Shown piece after piece: positions 53,359 through 62,120 of a stretch of DNA of 64,000 bases. Positions within the stretch are counted from its first letter, which is position 1. Each line of letters starts with the position of its first letter. The notes below the pieces were generated by a model. That model ran no database searches and had not been told where the DNA came from. It was given only the letters and a program-made list of their open reading frames with translations. Source of the DNA: Candidatus Zhuqueibacterota bacterium (GTDB taxonomy: Bacteria > Zhuqueibacterota > Zhuqueibacteria > Oceanimicrobiales > Oceanimicrobiaceae); NCBI GenBank assembly GCA_029262005.1, contig JAJDAG010000032.1, positions 1-64,000 on the forward strand. The letters are read 5' to 3'. The position numbers and the translations under genes are program-made.

Positions 53359-54404
53359 GGTTGCGGTCGGGAATTTTAAAATCTGCAATTGGCTTATCTT
53401 ATGCTGTTGGCGCACACGCCATCTGGAGCCGAATAAAAGGCGGCAATATCAAAGTTTTGATGTACCACGGTGTCTCTGGAAATGCAGAATTTCCCGGTGT
53501 TGCAAATCACTATGGCTACAATGTTTCCGTCAAAAACTTCGAACAGCAATTAGTTGCTCTCAAACGGCACTGTAACCTCATCAGCCTGCAGGACATGCTT
53601 TCCGGCAGAGGCCTTTCAAGCAAACGAACAAACATAATTATTACATTTGATGATGGCTATGAAAACCTGTACAGGCAGGCATTTCCGCTGTTACAAAAAC
53701 TCAACGTGCCTGCATTAATCGGGCTGCCGACCGCGTTCATTCTGAAGCATGAACCTTTATGGAACGATGTTGTGGAATACGCGGTGGTTAATTCTTCAAA
53801 ACAGCTCGTTCGAATTTATTGGGAAGATGATGAGCGTGAATTTAATCTTCAGGAACCCGGCGGTCGTTTGAGTTTGTATGAATGGCTACTGTTCAAATGT
53901 GTAACCATTGAGCAAGAAAAGCGCAGAGATTTTCTGCAAGCAGTGGGTAACAGTTTGGACGTCAATCTTGATTCCAAGTTCGTTTTCCAGGATGATGATT
54001 ACCGCCCGCTATCCTGCGAGCAGATAAAAGAGATGGTAAACTCCGGACTCATTGAGTTTGGTTCGCACTCAGTCCATCATTTGCTTTTGGCAAAAATGAA
54101 GACAACGGCAAAACGACTTGAGTTAAGAGAATCCAGAAAAGAGATAGAAAAATTAACGGGTGTGTCCTGCACTTCATTTTGTGTTCCGGGCGGCTCGTAT
54201 GATGCTGAACTTGTGGAAGAAGCATTCGACGCGGGATATAATTGTGTCCTTACTTCAGATATGGGTTTGGTTGAGACGACCGACCGTGTTCTTAATCGAA
54301 ACTGTATCATGCAGAACTATAATATCTCGAAGTTTGTTGATATGGTTTATGGGCCGGTGCAGGCATTGCTTCAGTCCGGACGTCAGGCATTTGCCTCAAG
54401 ATAG
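53355..54404 (+). CDS. Polysaccharide deacetylase (CE4), second copy
   Basis: The 349-residue protein shows the CE4 motifs: an N-terminal hydrophobic stretch, VLMYHGVSG, ITFDDGYENLY near residue 97, and FGSHSVHHLLL near residue 236 with the metal histidines, then FCVPGGSYDAEL. It has the same order of motifs as the gene at 16359, which also begins with a glycan-handling region. The ATG overlaps the previous stop as ATGA. Removal of acetyl groups from a polysaccharide intermediate is the expected role. Confidence 0.87.
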   Translation: MRLRSGILKSAIGLSYAVGAHAIWSRIKGGNIKVLMYHGVSGNAEFPGVANHYGYNVSVKNFEQQLVALKRHCNLISLQDMLSGRGLSSKRTNIIITFDDGYENLYRQAFPLLQKLNVPALIGLPTAFILKHEPLWNDVVEYAVVNSSKQLVRIYWEDDEREFNLQEPGGRLSLYEWLLFKCVTIEQEKRRDFLQAVGNSLDVNLDSKFVFQDDDYRPLSCEQIKEMVNSGLIEFGSHSVHHLLLAKMKTTAKRLELRESRKEIEKLTGVSCTSFCVPGGSYDAELVEEAFDAGYNCVLTSDMGLVETTDRVLNRNCIMQNYNISKFVDMVYGPVQALLQSGRQAFASR

Positions 54405-54418
54405 GGAGTTTTAAAACA

Positions 54419-55210
54419 ATGAACAAAAATATGGCCATGCGGAATTTTTGGGATGAACTTGCGATTGATGGTACATGGACATCCCATTATGATGGCAAAA
54501 CAGATTTACGAACCTATAATTTTTACACCCGGCGTGAGGCTGTGCTGAATCTCCTTAAGAATGAAGGCGATTTTGAGCGCATGCTTGACATTGGTTGCGG
54601 TAGTGGTGATTACGAGGATGTCGTTAAGCGGCACAACAGTGTTTATTTCGGGATAGACTATGCAGCCGAAATGATTGTCAAGGCAGTTGAGCGCCATGAA
54701 GGGCAGCCGGCAAACGGCAATTTTCTTGCCGGTTCAGGGGCTCAATTGCCATACAATGACAATATGTTCGATCTGGTGATTGCAATGGGGTATATCGAGT
54801 ATTTTGAAAATCCCAATGTAACCATGAACGAAATCCGCCGTGTGCTCAGACCAGGCGGCACATTGGTTATGCAGTCCTATAAACCGGAATTACTTTCATG
54901 GCTGGATCAACGATTCTTTGATCCTTTTCTTTCGTTTATAGGCCGGGGCAGGCCGAAACCTAAATTGCCGGATTCGTGGGTTAATAAGCAATACTCCAGA
55001 GTGCAAATGGACGCATTGGTGCAGCATTTTGACTTTACAATCAAAGATTATACTTACAATAATTTTTATTCACTTCCCGGCGTCATGCGACTACGATATC
55101 CTAATTTGTACATTAAGCTATCAGAGGCAATCACACGTGTCTGCCCGAGATTTGCTGGTTTTCTTGCAACCAACTATGTTGGCAAGTATCAACTGAATAA
55201 AGACGAATAA
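54419..55210 (+). CDS. Class I SAM-dependent methyltransferase
   Basis: The 263-residue enzyme shows MLDIGCGSGDYEDV near residue 59 and an RPGGTLVMQS strand after the substrate region. The C-terminal half is hydrophobic and may recognise a lipid-linked substrate. Preceded by GGGAGTTTT before the ATG. It differs from the methyltransferase at 20105. Its stop shares one base with the next start codon. Confidence 0.87.
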   Translation: MNKNMAMRNFWDELAIDGTWTSHYDGKTDLRTYNFYTRREAVLNLLKNEGDFERMLDIGCGSGDYEDVVKRHNSVYFGIDYAAEMIVKAVERHEGQPANGNFLAGSGAQLPYNDNMFDLVIAMGYIEYFENPNVTMNEIRRVLRPGGTLVMQSYKPELLSWLDQRFFDPFLSFIGRGRPKPKLPDSWVNKQYSRVQMDALVQHFDFTIKDYTYNNFYSLPGVMRLRYPNLYIKLSEAITRVCPRFAGFLATNYVGKYQLNKDE

Positions 55211-57114
55211 TGGCAAAAATCACCCAGCCTGTAGTAACCATCATCATACCGTGCTATAACCACGGGCATTATTTGCAAGAGTGTCTTTCGAGTCTTCAGG
55301 CACAAAAATATGAGCACTGGCAAGCTATTGTTGTTGACGACGCATCGCCTGACCAAGCACTTATTCAATCCGTCATGGATGAGGTAAAGGACAAACGTAT
55401 TCGTCTGGTTCGGCATGAAAAAAACAGTGGTCTGGCTGCTTCCAGAAATACTGGATTTGTTGAAAGCGCTACAGAACTGGTGTTGCCTGTGGATGCTGAT
55501 GACAAAATCGAACCTGACTGTCTTGAGAAACTTGTACCGGTAATCACCGGGGATGATGCAGTTGATTGCGTTTATCCTGATGTGCGTTTGTTTGGCCGCA
55601 GGAATGATATTTTGGAGTTTCCAGGGCCGGGACCGGGGAAAAAAATATTGCATCCAAAGGATACGATTCCCGGGGCAGGGACTATGATGCGCCGCCGCCT
55701 TTGGGAACGATTGGGTGGATACGACGATGGCAAGGAACTGCGCCGGGGCAGAGAAGATTTTGAGTTCTGGATTAGGGCATTCAATAATGGTTGCGTGGCC
55801 AAACGCGTAGAAACGCCTTTGTATTTGTATCGAATTGCACATACTTCCATGAGTATTGAGTGTTACCATGAAGACAATATCGTGGCCAAGTACATTCACG
55901 ACAAAAATCGCGATGTGTTTTCCTCAAGACGCGAGGCCAATGAATTCCTCAGTTATTTTTACCAAAGAGCGGCTCTTGCTTCTTATGACAAGCATTTTCA
56001 TGGCAAGGCTTTCAGGCTGGCCTTTGATGCCTTTCGATTTGCACCTTCAAAGGATCGTTTGATCTCTGTGGGAAAGACCGCATTACCGCCGGCTGTTGTA
56101 CGCGGCCTGCGACAAGGAAAAATCCGCAGACATATTCCATTTGCCGGATATCCATTGAAGGGAGGCCAACGATTCAGGCCATTTTTTATCATTGGTGTTG
56201 GGCGTAGCGGCAACACGCTTTTTCGCAGAATTCTGACAGCACATTCAAAAATATATATCCCGCCGGAAACATTTGTTTTAGGTGCCTGCATTCAGAAATT
56301 CAAGCGTTTCGGCTCAAAAATGAGCTGGCCCGACCTGGTTCATTTCACCTTTTCTCAATTTGAGTTTCATCCTGAGTTCCACACATTTGATGTCTGGCTC
56401 GGGCCGCTGGTGAACCGACTGCTTAACCTGCCGCGTCAGCAGCGCAATCTGGCTTTTCTCTTGAACAGCTTTTATAAGTACCACGCGTCCATGCATGAAC
56501 AGCCGATGCAGCGTTGGGGCGATAAAACACCGATGAACTCATTGGATGACACACTTATTCGGGGTGATTTCCCCAGTCAGATTGGCAAGGGTGTGCCACA
56601 AACTTTAGTGCGACTGCTGAAAGTCTTTCCGGATGCACAATTCTTGTACATTTATCGCGATGGTTGTGACGTGGTCAACTCCTTTTTACGCGGCGGGTTT
56701 GTGGCAAATCTTGAGGAGGCAGCCAAGCGTTGGTTACACACAAATCGTCAAGCACGAAATTTTGTGGCGCGTTACCCCGGGCAGTGTCATTCGGTACGTT
56801 ATGAAGATTTGGTATCTACTCCTGAAAAAACAGTGACTGCAGTTTGTGACTTTCTGGATTTGGATTTCGAACTGGAAATGCTCTCTTCAAATGAAACAGC
56901 GTCTCAGTTGGGGGATGTTCCAGCCTGGGTTTGGCATAAGCAAGTCAATGAACCCATTAATCCTGCCAATCCCGGTAAAGGCCGTCTCTATTTTTCCGAC
57001 GAGCAAAAAATGCTTTTACAAAACATAATTGGTGAAGAATTAGCGCTGCTTGGCTATCAGCAAGCCACGTCAGATATACTTTCAAAAAACGACAAAGTCA
57101 AACGAGGCAAATGA
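55210..57114 (+). CDS. GT2 glycosyltransferase - sulfotransferase fusion
   Basis: Residues 1-270 form a GT2 glycosyltransferase (VTIIIPCYNHGHYL; VVDDASPD; VLPVDADD as the DxD motif; GREDFEFWIRAF). Residues about 325-630 are a PAPS-dependent sulfotransferase with the 5'-phosphosulfate loop GVGRSGNTLFRRIL near residue 330 and the 3'-phosphate region IYRDGCDVVNSF near residue 481. A single chain could add a sugar and sulfate it. The fusion is in one frame with no sign of a frameshift. It overlaps the Gfo/Idh gene as ATGA. Confidence 0.9.
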   Translation: MAKITQPVVTIIIPCYNHGHYLQECLSSLQAQKYEHWQAIVVDDASPDQALIQSVMDEVKDKRIRLVRHEKNSGLAASRNTGFVESATELVLPVDADDKIEPDCLEKLVPVITGDDAVDCVYPDVRLFGRRNDILEFPGPGPGKKILHPKDTIPGAGTMMRRRLWERLGGYDDGKELRRGREDFEFWIRAFNNGCVAKRVETPLYLYRIAHTSMSIECYHEDNIVAKYIHDKNRDVFSSRREANEFLSYFYQRAALASYDKHFHGKAFRLAFDAFRFAPSKDRLISVGKTALPPAVVRGLRQGKIRRHIPFAGYPLKGGQRFRPFFIIGVGRSGNTLFRRILTAHSKIYIPPETFVLGACIQKFKRFGSKMSWPDLVHFTFSQFEFHPEFHTFDVWLGPLVNRLLNLPRQQRNLAFLLNSFYKYHASMHEQPMQRWGDKTPMNSLDDTLIRGDFPSQIGKGVPQTLVRLLKVFPDAQFLYIYRDGCDVVNSFLRGGFVANLEEAAKRWLHTNRQARNFVARYPGQCHSVRYEDLVSTPEKTVTAVCDFLDLDFELEMLSSNETASQLGDVPAWVWHKQVNEPINPANPGKGRLYFSDEQKMLLQNIIGEELALLGYQQATSDILSKNDKVKRGK

Positions 57115-58145
57115 GTAAATTAAAAATAGCAGTCATTGGTTGCGGCGCTGTGGCAGAGGCCCATCTTGCCGCGATGGCAAATTCGGAAGCAGTTGAAGTG
57201 AGCATGCTCGTCGATAAACTTTTGAGCAGGGCAGAGGACATGGCCAGACGCCATGCTGTGCCGAAAGCAGTTGAGAATTTTCATGATGTAATCGGTAAAG
57301 TAGATGCTGCCATCGTTGCTTTGCCGCACCATTTACATGCCCCCATTGCAACCGAGCTATTGCAAAAGGGTGTCCATGTTCTGGTTGAAAAACCGATGGC
57401 GCTCAATGTCGCTGAGTGTGATGCCATGATCAAAGCTGCTCATCAGGCTAAAGTTGTGTTGGCAGTAGGGCAGCTTCGTCGTTATTTTTACTCATCAAAA
57501 TTTGTGAAAAGTCTAATTGAAACCGGTGCACTGGGCAAAATTGTCCATTTTGAGTTTCGTGAGGGTGTGGAATACAGTTGGCCTGCTGCATCTGACTTCA
57601 CTTTCCGTAAGGAATCCGGTGGCGGTGTCCTGGCAGATCAGGGTGCACACACGCTGGACTTGCTGCTTTGGTGGTTAGGCGATTACGAGAATTTCGAATA
57701 CCGGGATGATTCCGCCGGGGGTGTGTCCGCAGATTGTTTACTCAATATTCGCCTTAAATCAGGGGCAGAAGGAACGGTCGAGTTGAGCAGAATGCGGGAT
57801 TTGAGCAACACCTGTATTGTCGAGGGCACAAAGGGCAGGATTCAAGTTGATTCACAGTTCAACTCTGAGGTGAAGCTCTGGCTCGCCGGGCAAGAGGCCG
57901 TACTTACGGGAAGACCCCTTCCTTCGGGTATTAAGAAGGAGGATCCCATTGGCCTTTTCGCGCAGCAAATAGAAGATTTTTCTGCTGCGATTCAAAATAA
58001 GCGAAATCCGTTTGTAACAGGCGAGGAAGCACGAAAAGCAGTCCAGCTAATTAATGAATGTTATGAAAATCGCCAACCACTTGAATTTGAGTGGAACGCC
58101 TTTTCTGTCCCTTCAACGAATGAAATAGCAGCCAATGAAAATTGA
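57111..58145 (+). CDS. Gfo/Idh/MocA family oxidoreductase
   Basis: The 344-residue NAD(P)-dependent enzyme has the nucleotide-binding start VIGCGAVAEAHL and the family motif EKPMALN near residue 94. The following genes (DegT aminotransferase, second Gfo/Idh, hexapeptide transferase) form a WbpB/WbpE/WbpD-like set. In that pathway the enzyme oxidises C3 of UDP-GlcNAc-uronate. Which of the two Gfo/Idh genes does so here cannot be decided from sequence alone. It overlaps the following gene by 11 bases. Confidence 0.88.
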   Translation: MSKLKIAVIGCGAVAEAHLAAMANSEAVEVSMLVDKLLSRAEDMARRHAVPKAVENFHDVIGKVDAAIVALPHHLHAPIATELLQKGVHVLVEKPMALNVAECDAMIKAAHQAKVVLAVGQLRRYFYSSKFVKSLIETGALGKIVHFEFREGVEYSWPAASDFTFRKESGGGVLADQGAHTLDLLLWWLGDYENFEYRDDSAGGVSADCLLNIRLKSGAEGTVELSRMRDLSNTCIVEGTKGRIQVDSQFNSEVKLWLAGQEAVLTGRPLPSGIKKEDPIGLFAQQIEDFSAAIQNKRNPFVTGEEARKAVQLINECYENRQPLEFEWNAFSVPSTNEIAANEN

Positions 58146-59238
58146 AAAAAGTACCATTCCCCTGGTCAATCTCGGGGCGCAATACGCCGACATTCAGGCT
58201 GAAGTAAGTGTTGCAATAAATCGAGTCTTAAGCCGTGGTGACTTTATTCTCGGCGAGGATCTTGCTTTGTTCGAAAAGGAATTTGCGCACTACTGCGGCA
58301 CGGAACATACCATTGGTTGTGGCAGCGGTACCGATGCACTGCATCTGGCGTGCCGTGCGCTCGGCCTCGGACCTGGCGATGAAGTCATTTTGCCTGCTTT
58401 CACTTTTGTGGCAACAGCGCTTGGGGTTACGCTTGCCGGTGCCACGCCGGTTTTGGTTGATGTAGACCCCATGAATGCCCTGATGGATTTAAATAAAGTC
58501 GCGGCGGCAATCACACCCAAAACGCGCGCGATCATGCCTGTTCATTTATATGGTCAGTGCTATGATATGCCGGCTTTGCTTGCCTTGGCCAAAGAACACG
58601 GTCTTTATGTAATTGAAGATGCCGCGCAGGCACACGGGGCTGAGTGTGAAGGGAAAAGAGCAGGTTCCTTCGGCGATGCAGGCTGCTTCAGTTTTTATCC
58701 GGGGAAAAATTTGGGCGCTTACGGCGATGGTGGTGCGATTACCGTTAACAATCAAGAGCTGGCCGACAAATTGAGGTTGCTTGGCAATTGGGGGTCGCGC
58801 AAAAAATATCATCACGAAGAGCCCGGCCTTAATAGCCGGCTGGATACGGTACAAGCTGCAATTCTGCGTGTTAAGCTGCACCGGCTTGATGGCTGGAATC
58901 AGAAGCGCAGGCAACTGGCAAGTGCATACTCAGAACTGTTAAGTGGCATCGAGAATATTCAGTTAACCAGGCATGATGGTGATTCTGTTTACCATCTTTA
59001 TGTCATTCGTCTGCAGAATCGCGATAATGTTTTGCGGCAGCTACATGAAGCGGGTATTCAGGCGGGGATACATTACCCGTTTGCAGTGCATGAATTGAAG
59101 GCCTACGAATGGTTGGGATATACGGCCGGTACTTTTCCCGTTGCTGAAGATTGGGCTCGCCGTTGCCTTAGTTTGCCTATTTATGCAGAGATGCCGGAGG
59201 AAGCCGTTTCCAGGGCAGCAGAGATATTGAAAGCTTAA
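58135..59238 (+). CDS. DegT/DnrJ/EryC1 family sugar aminotransferase, second copy
   Basis: The 367-residue PLP enzyme has GCGSGTDALHLA near residue 62, PVHLYGQCYDM, IEDAAQAHGAE and SFYPGKNLGAYGDGG with the PLP lysine. It is close to WbpE/WlbC-type 3-amino transferases in motif wording and neighbourhood. The likely reaction is transamination of a 3-keto sugar nucleotide made by an adjacent Gfo/Idh enzyme. Confidence 0.92.
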   Translation: MKIEKSTIPLVNLGAQYADIQAEVSVAINRVLSRGDFILGEDLALFEKEFAHYCGTEHTIGCGSGTDALHLACRALGLGPGDEVILPAFTFVATALGVTLAGATPVLVDVDPMNALMDLNKVAAAITPKTRAIMPVHLYGQCYDMPALLALAKEHGLYVIEDAAQAHGAECEGKRAGSFGDAGCFSFYPGKNLGAYGDGGAITVNNQELADKLRLLGNWGSRKKYHHEEPGLNSRLDTVQAAILRVKLHRLDGWNQKRRQLASAYSELLSGIENIQLTRHDGDSVYHLYVIRLQNRDNVLRQLHEAGIQAGIHYPFAVHELKAYEWLGYTAGTFPVAEDWARRCLSLPIYAEMPEEAVSRAAEILKA

Positions 59239-59266
59239 CACTGATTTTGCAACAGGAGAGAGAGCA

Positions 59267-60388
59267 ATGATTAAAATTGGTTTAGTTGGAGTCGGGTATT
59301 GGGGACCGAATATTGTCAGATCATTCGAGTTGACCAGAAAGGCAACTGTGAGTTGGCTTTGTGATCTCAACCCCGACAACCTTTCCAGAATTGCAGATAG
59401 GTATCCCCAAGCAAAACCAACGCAGAACTTCGAAGATATTCTGAATGACAAAACTGTTGATGCCGTGGCCATATCCACGCCTGCCGGCGCGCACTATGAA
59501 ATCGCCCATCGAGCTCTTTCAGCAGGAAAGCATGTGCTTATTGAAAAACCGATTACGGTTGACTCGCAGCAAGCCATTCACTTGATGGATTTGGCCGAGC
59601 AGGTGGATAGAGTCTTGATGGTAGGGCATGTGTTTGAATATAATTTCACTATCCGCGCGCTTAAAGACTTAATTGACTCCGGTGAACTAGGCGATATTCA
59701 CTACCTTAATTTTGTGCGAACAAATCTGGGGCCGGTGCGAACAGATGTCAGTGCACTGTGGGATCTCGCCGCCCACGATGTTTCCATTATGTGCTATTTG
59801 ATGGATGCCTGTCCAACGGATGTGACCGCCCGTGGCCAGAGCTACTTGAATGAGAATGTTGAAGATGCCGTTTTTGCAACATTCTCATTCAAAAAAGGCA
59901 TCATGGCACATGTCAATGCAAGTTGGTTGAATCCCAGAAAAGTAAGAAAAATTGTCGTGGTCGGCTCCAAGAAAATGGCGGTGTGGGATGACTTGAATCT
60001 TAGCGAGCCTATTCACATTTACGACAAGCGGATTGCTGCTTTGGATGAAATTCCTGATACATTCATGGATTACAAAACAAAAGTTGTGGAAGGGGGCGTT
60101 TACATTCCACATATCCGGCAAAACCAGCCATTGCAAACAGAATGTGAACATTTTATCGAATGCATTGAGTTGGGACTCAAGCCAATTTCGGGTGGCTATA
60201 GTGGGTTAAGGGTTGTGCTTGCATTGGAGGCAGCCACTGCCAGTATGAAAAAACGCAGTCGTATCGTATCAATTAAAATGCCAGCGCAAACGAATAGGCG
60301 GCGGGAAAAAGCAGCGCCAGGTGATACTGATTTATTAGAGAGAATCACTGAAAAAGTTCAGGATAAATTAAACAACACTATAAAATAA
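59267..60388 (+). CDS. Gfo/Idh/MocA family oxidoreductase, second copy
   Basis: The 373-residue enzyme starts with LVGVGYWGPNIVRSF and has EKPITVD near residue 94 and HDVSIM near residue 168. The wording resembles WbpB/WlbA-type sugar 3-dehydrogenases more closely than the copy at 57111 does. The tail after residue 350 is basic. CAGGAGAGAGAG precedes the ATG. Together with the aminotransferase and acetyltransferase it would convert UDP-GlcNAc-uronate towards a 2,3-diamino sugar acid. Confidence 0.87.
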   Translation: MIKIGLVGVGYWGPNIVRSFELTRKATVSWLCDLNPDNLSRIADRYPQAKPTQNFEDILNDKTVDAVAISTPAGAHYEIAHRALSAGKHVLIEKPITVDSQQAIHLMDLAEQVDRVLMVGHVFEYNFTIRALKDLIDSGELGDIHYLNFVRTNLGPVRTDVSALWDLAAHDVSIMCYLMDACPTDVTARGQSYLNENVEDAVFATFSFKKGIMAHVNASWLNPRKVRKIVVVGSKKMAVWDDLNLSEPIHIYDKRIAALDEIPDTFMDYKTKVVEGGVYIPHIRQNQPLQTECEHFIECIELGLKPISGGYSGLRVVLALEAATASMKKRSRIVSIKMPAQTNRRREKAAPGDTDLLERITEKVQDKLNNTIK

Positions 60389-60454
60389 GTAGGCATGTTC
60401 AACATTTGTAGCTTATATAGATAATTTTGACTCAATAAATTGGTTGGAGAACCT

Positions 60455-61174
60455 ATGTCTGAAACAAATATCACGGAAAATGCAGCAGGACATGAAAAGT
60501 TCAGAAAAGTCGATCCGAACACGGGATGCATTTACTATCTCTACCCAAATGTAAAACTAGGCAAGAGCCCTACAATTTTTCAAAATGCAATTATCGGCTT
60601 CCCGCCGCGAGGCAAAGAAATTGGGGAGCTGGAGTTGGTTATCGGTGACAATGCCGTGCTTCGGCCATTCACGACGATTTATGCAGGCAACCAGATAGGT
60701 GATGATTTTCAAACAGGCCATTGTGTGATGATGCGCGAAGGCAACCAAATCGGCAACAATGTTATCCTTGGCACAAATGCTGTGCTTGAATGCAACAACA
60801 AGTTCGGGGATAACATTACTTTTCACACCCTGTCTTGCGCCGGAAACGCTACTTTGGAAACCAATTGCTTTATTGGTCCGCATGTCATTATGCTTGACGA
60901 TCCCCACCCGATTTGCCCGAAATATAAAGAATGTAAAGGCGGCGCGGTGGTTAAATCTTATGCCCGCATTGGCGGCAATGTAACCCTTCTACCAGGTGTA
61001 ATTGTTGGGCGGGATACGCTAATCGGGGGTGGTAGCACGGTTACACGCGACATTCCGGATCATGCTGTTGCAGCCGGCAACCCCGCCAAAGTATTGACAA
61101 CTGTCCAGGAGCAAAAGTGTTATCCGGGTTTTTACGATGTGCCTTATGAGTGGCTGGATGGCGCGAACCTTTAA
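60455..61174 (+). CDS. Hexapeptide-repeat acyltransferase (WbpD-like)
   Basis: The 239-residue protein consists of left-handed beta-helix hexapeptide repeats (VIGDNAVLRPF; IGNNVILGTNAVLE; ARIGGNVTLLPGVIVG; LIGGGSTVTRDIPDHAVAAGNPAK). Such proteins acetylate amino groups of sugar nucleotides as trimers. GGAGA at 60446-60450 supports the ATG at 60455 over the upstream TTG at 60440. It closes the aminotransferase set; a 202-base gap without a supported gene follows. Confidence 0.9.
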   Translation: MSETNITENAAGHEKFRKVDPNTGCIYYLYPNVKLGKSPTIFQNAIIGFPPRGKEIGELELVIGDNAVLRPFTTIYAGNQIGDDFQTGHCVMMREGNQIGNNVILGTNAVLECNNKFGDNITFHTLSCAGNATLETNCFIGPHVIMLDDPHPICPKYKECKGGAVVKSYARIGGNVTLLPGVIVGRDTLIGGGSTVTRDIPDHAVAAGNPAKVLTTVQEQKCYPGFYDVPYEWLDGANL

Positions 61175-61376
61175 TTTTATAACTGGCCGGGATGACCAAA
61201 GATTGTCTCGTGGAAGCATCTGACGGTGAGTCTTTGAGTCGGTTGTTGAATGACGGCAATGCACTTTCTTAATGCCTCAAAAAAGATGAAGCTGAATGCG
61301 GTACCTTTGCGCATGGGGTAAACGAATATCGTGCCCTGTAACGCTGGTTACTTACCTTTTGATCTCAAGATGTTAA

Positions 61377-62099
61377 ATGTATAAAAATAAACGAATAATG
61401 GTACTGTCCTGTGCCTATAATGAAGAGGCTAAAATCGGCGATGTACTTCGGAGAATTCCGACAGATATCGTTGATGAGGTCTTGCTGGTCGATGACGGTT
61501 CCACTGACCGCACAGCGGAAATTGCAAAAGCGGCGGGTGCCCGTGTAATAAGCCTTGATCGCGTATATGGTGTTGGCTATGCCTGCAGGCGAGGCTACGA
61601 AGAAGCGCAAAAGGGAAATTTTGATATCGTTGTTACCGTGGCTGGAAACAACAAAGATACCCCGGAAGAGATACCAGCCCTGCTTGACCCGCTTTGTGAC
61701 GGGGATTTCGATTTTGTTATGGGGTCACGATTTTTAAGTGGCGGTCATTACGGCGGTGATATGCAGGCCTACCGCAAATTGGCCACGCGACTACATCCCT
61801 GGTTGGTTGGTTTTTTTTGTAAGAAGAAAATTACAGAAAGCACGAACGGGTTTCGTGCGATAAAGGTATCGATTTTAAGCGATGAGCGCATCAACCTGTA
61901 CCAAAGCTGGTTAGATCGCTATGAACTTGAAGTATATCTCCTGATGAAGATTTTCCTTCTTGGCTACAAAACAAAAGAAGTGCCCTGCACAAAAATTTAT
62001 CCGGAGAAAAAGTTGGGACGCACAAAAATGCGTCCTGTGATAGATTGGTGGAGAATGCTTCGCCCCATTTTTATGGTTGGATTGCGACTTGTTGATTGA
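61377..62099 (+). CDS. Glycosyltransferase family 2 (polyprenyl-phosphate sugar synthase type)
   Basis: The 240-residue enzyme has the GT2 start VLSCAYNEEAKIGDVL and VDDGSTDRT near residue 39. The usual DxD region is VAGNNKDTPEEI instead, an AGN variant. It lacks a membrane domain, like soluble Dpm1-type enzymes that make polyprenyl-phosphate sugars. The GT-C-like membrane protein after it could use such a donor. Whether the variant changes metal use is unclear. Confidence 0.87.
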   Translation: MYKNKRIMVLSCAYNEEAKIGDVLRRIPTDIVDEVLLVDDGSTDRTAEIAKAAGARVISLDRVYGVGYACRRGYEEAQKGNFDIVVTVAGNNKDTPEEIPALLDPLCDGDFDFVMGSRFLSGGHYGGDMQAYRKLATRLHPWLVGFFCKKKITESTNGFRAIKVSILSDERINLYQSWLDRYELEVYLLMKIFLLGYKTKEVPCTKIYPEKKLGRTKMRPVIDWWRMLRPIFMVGLRLVD

Positions 62100-62120
62100 T
62101 TGTAAAAACTGCTCCTAAAG

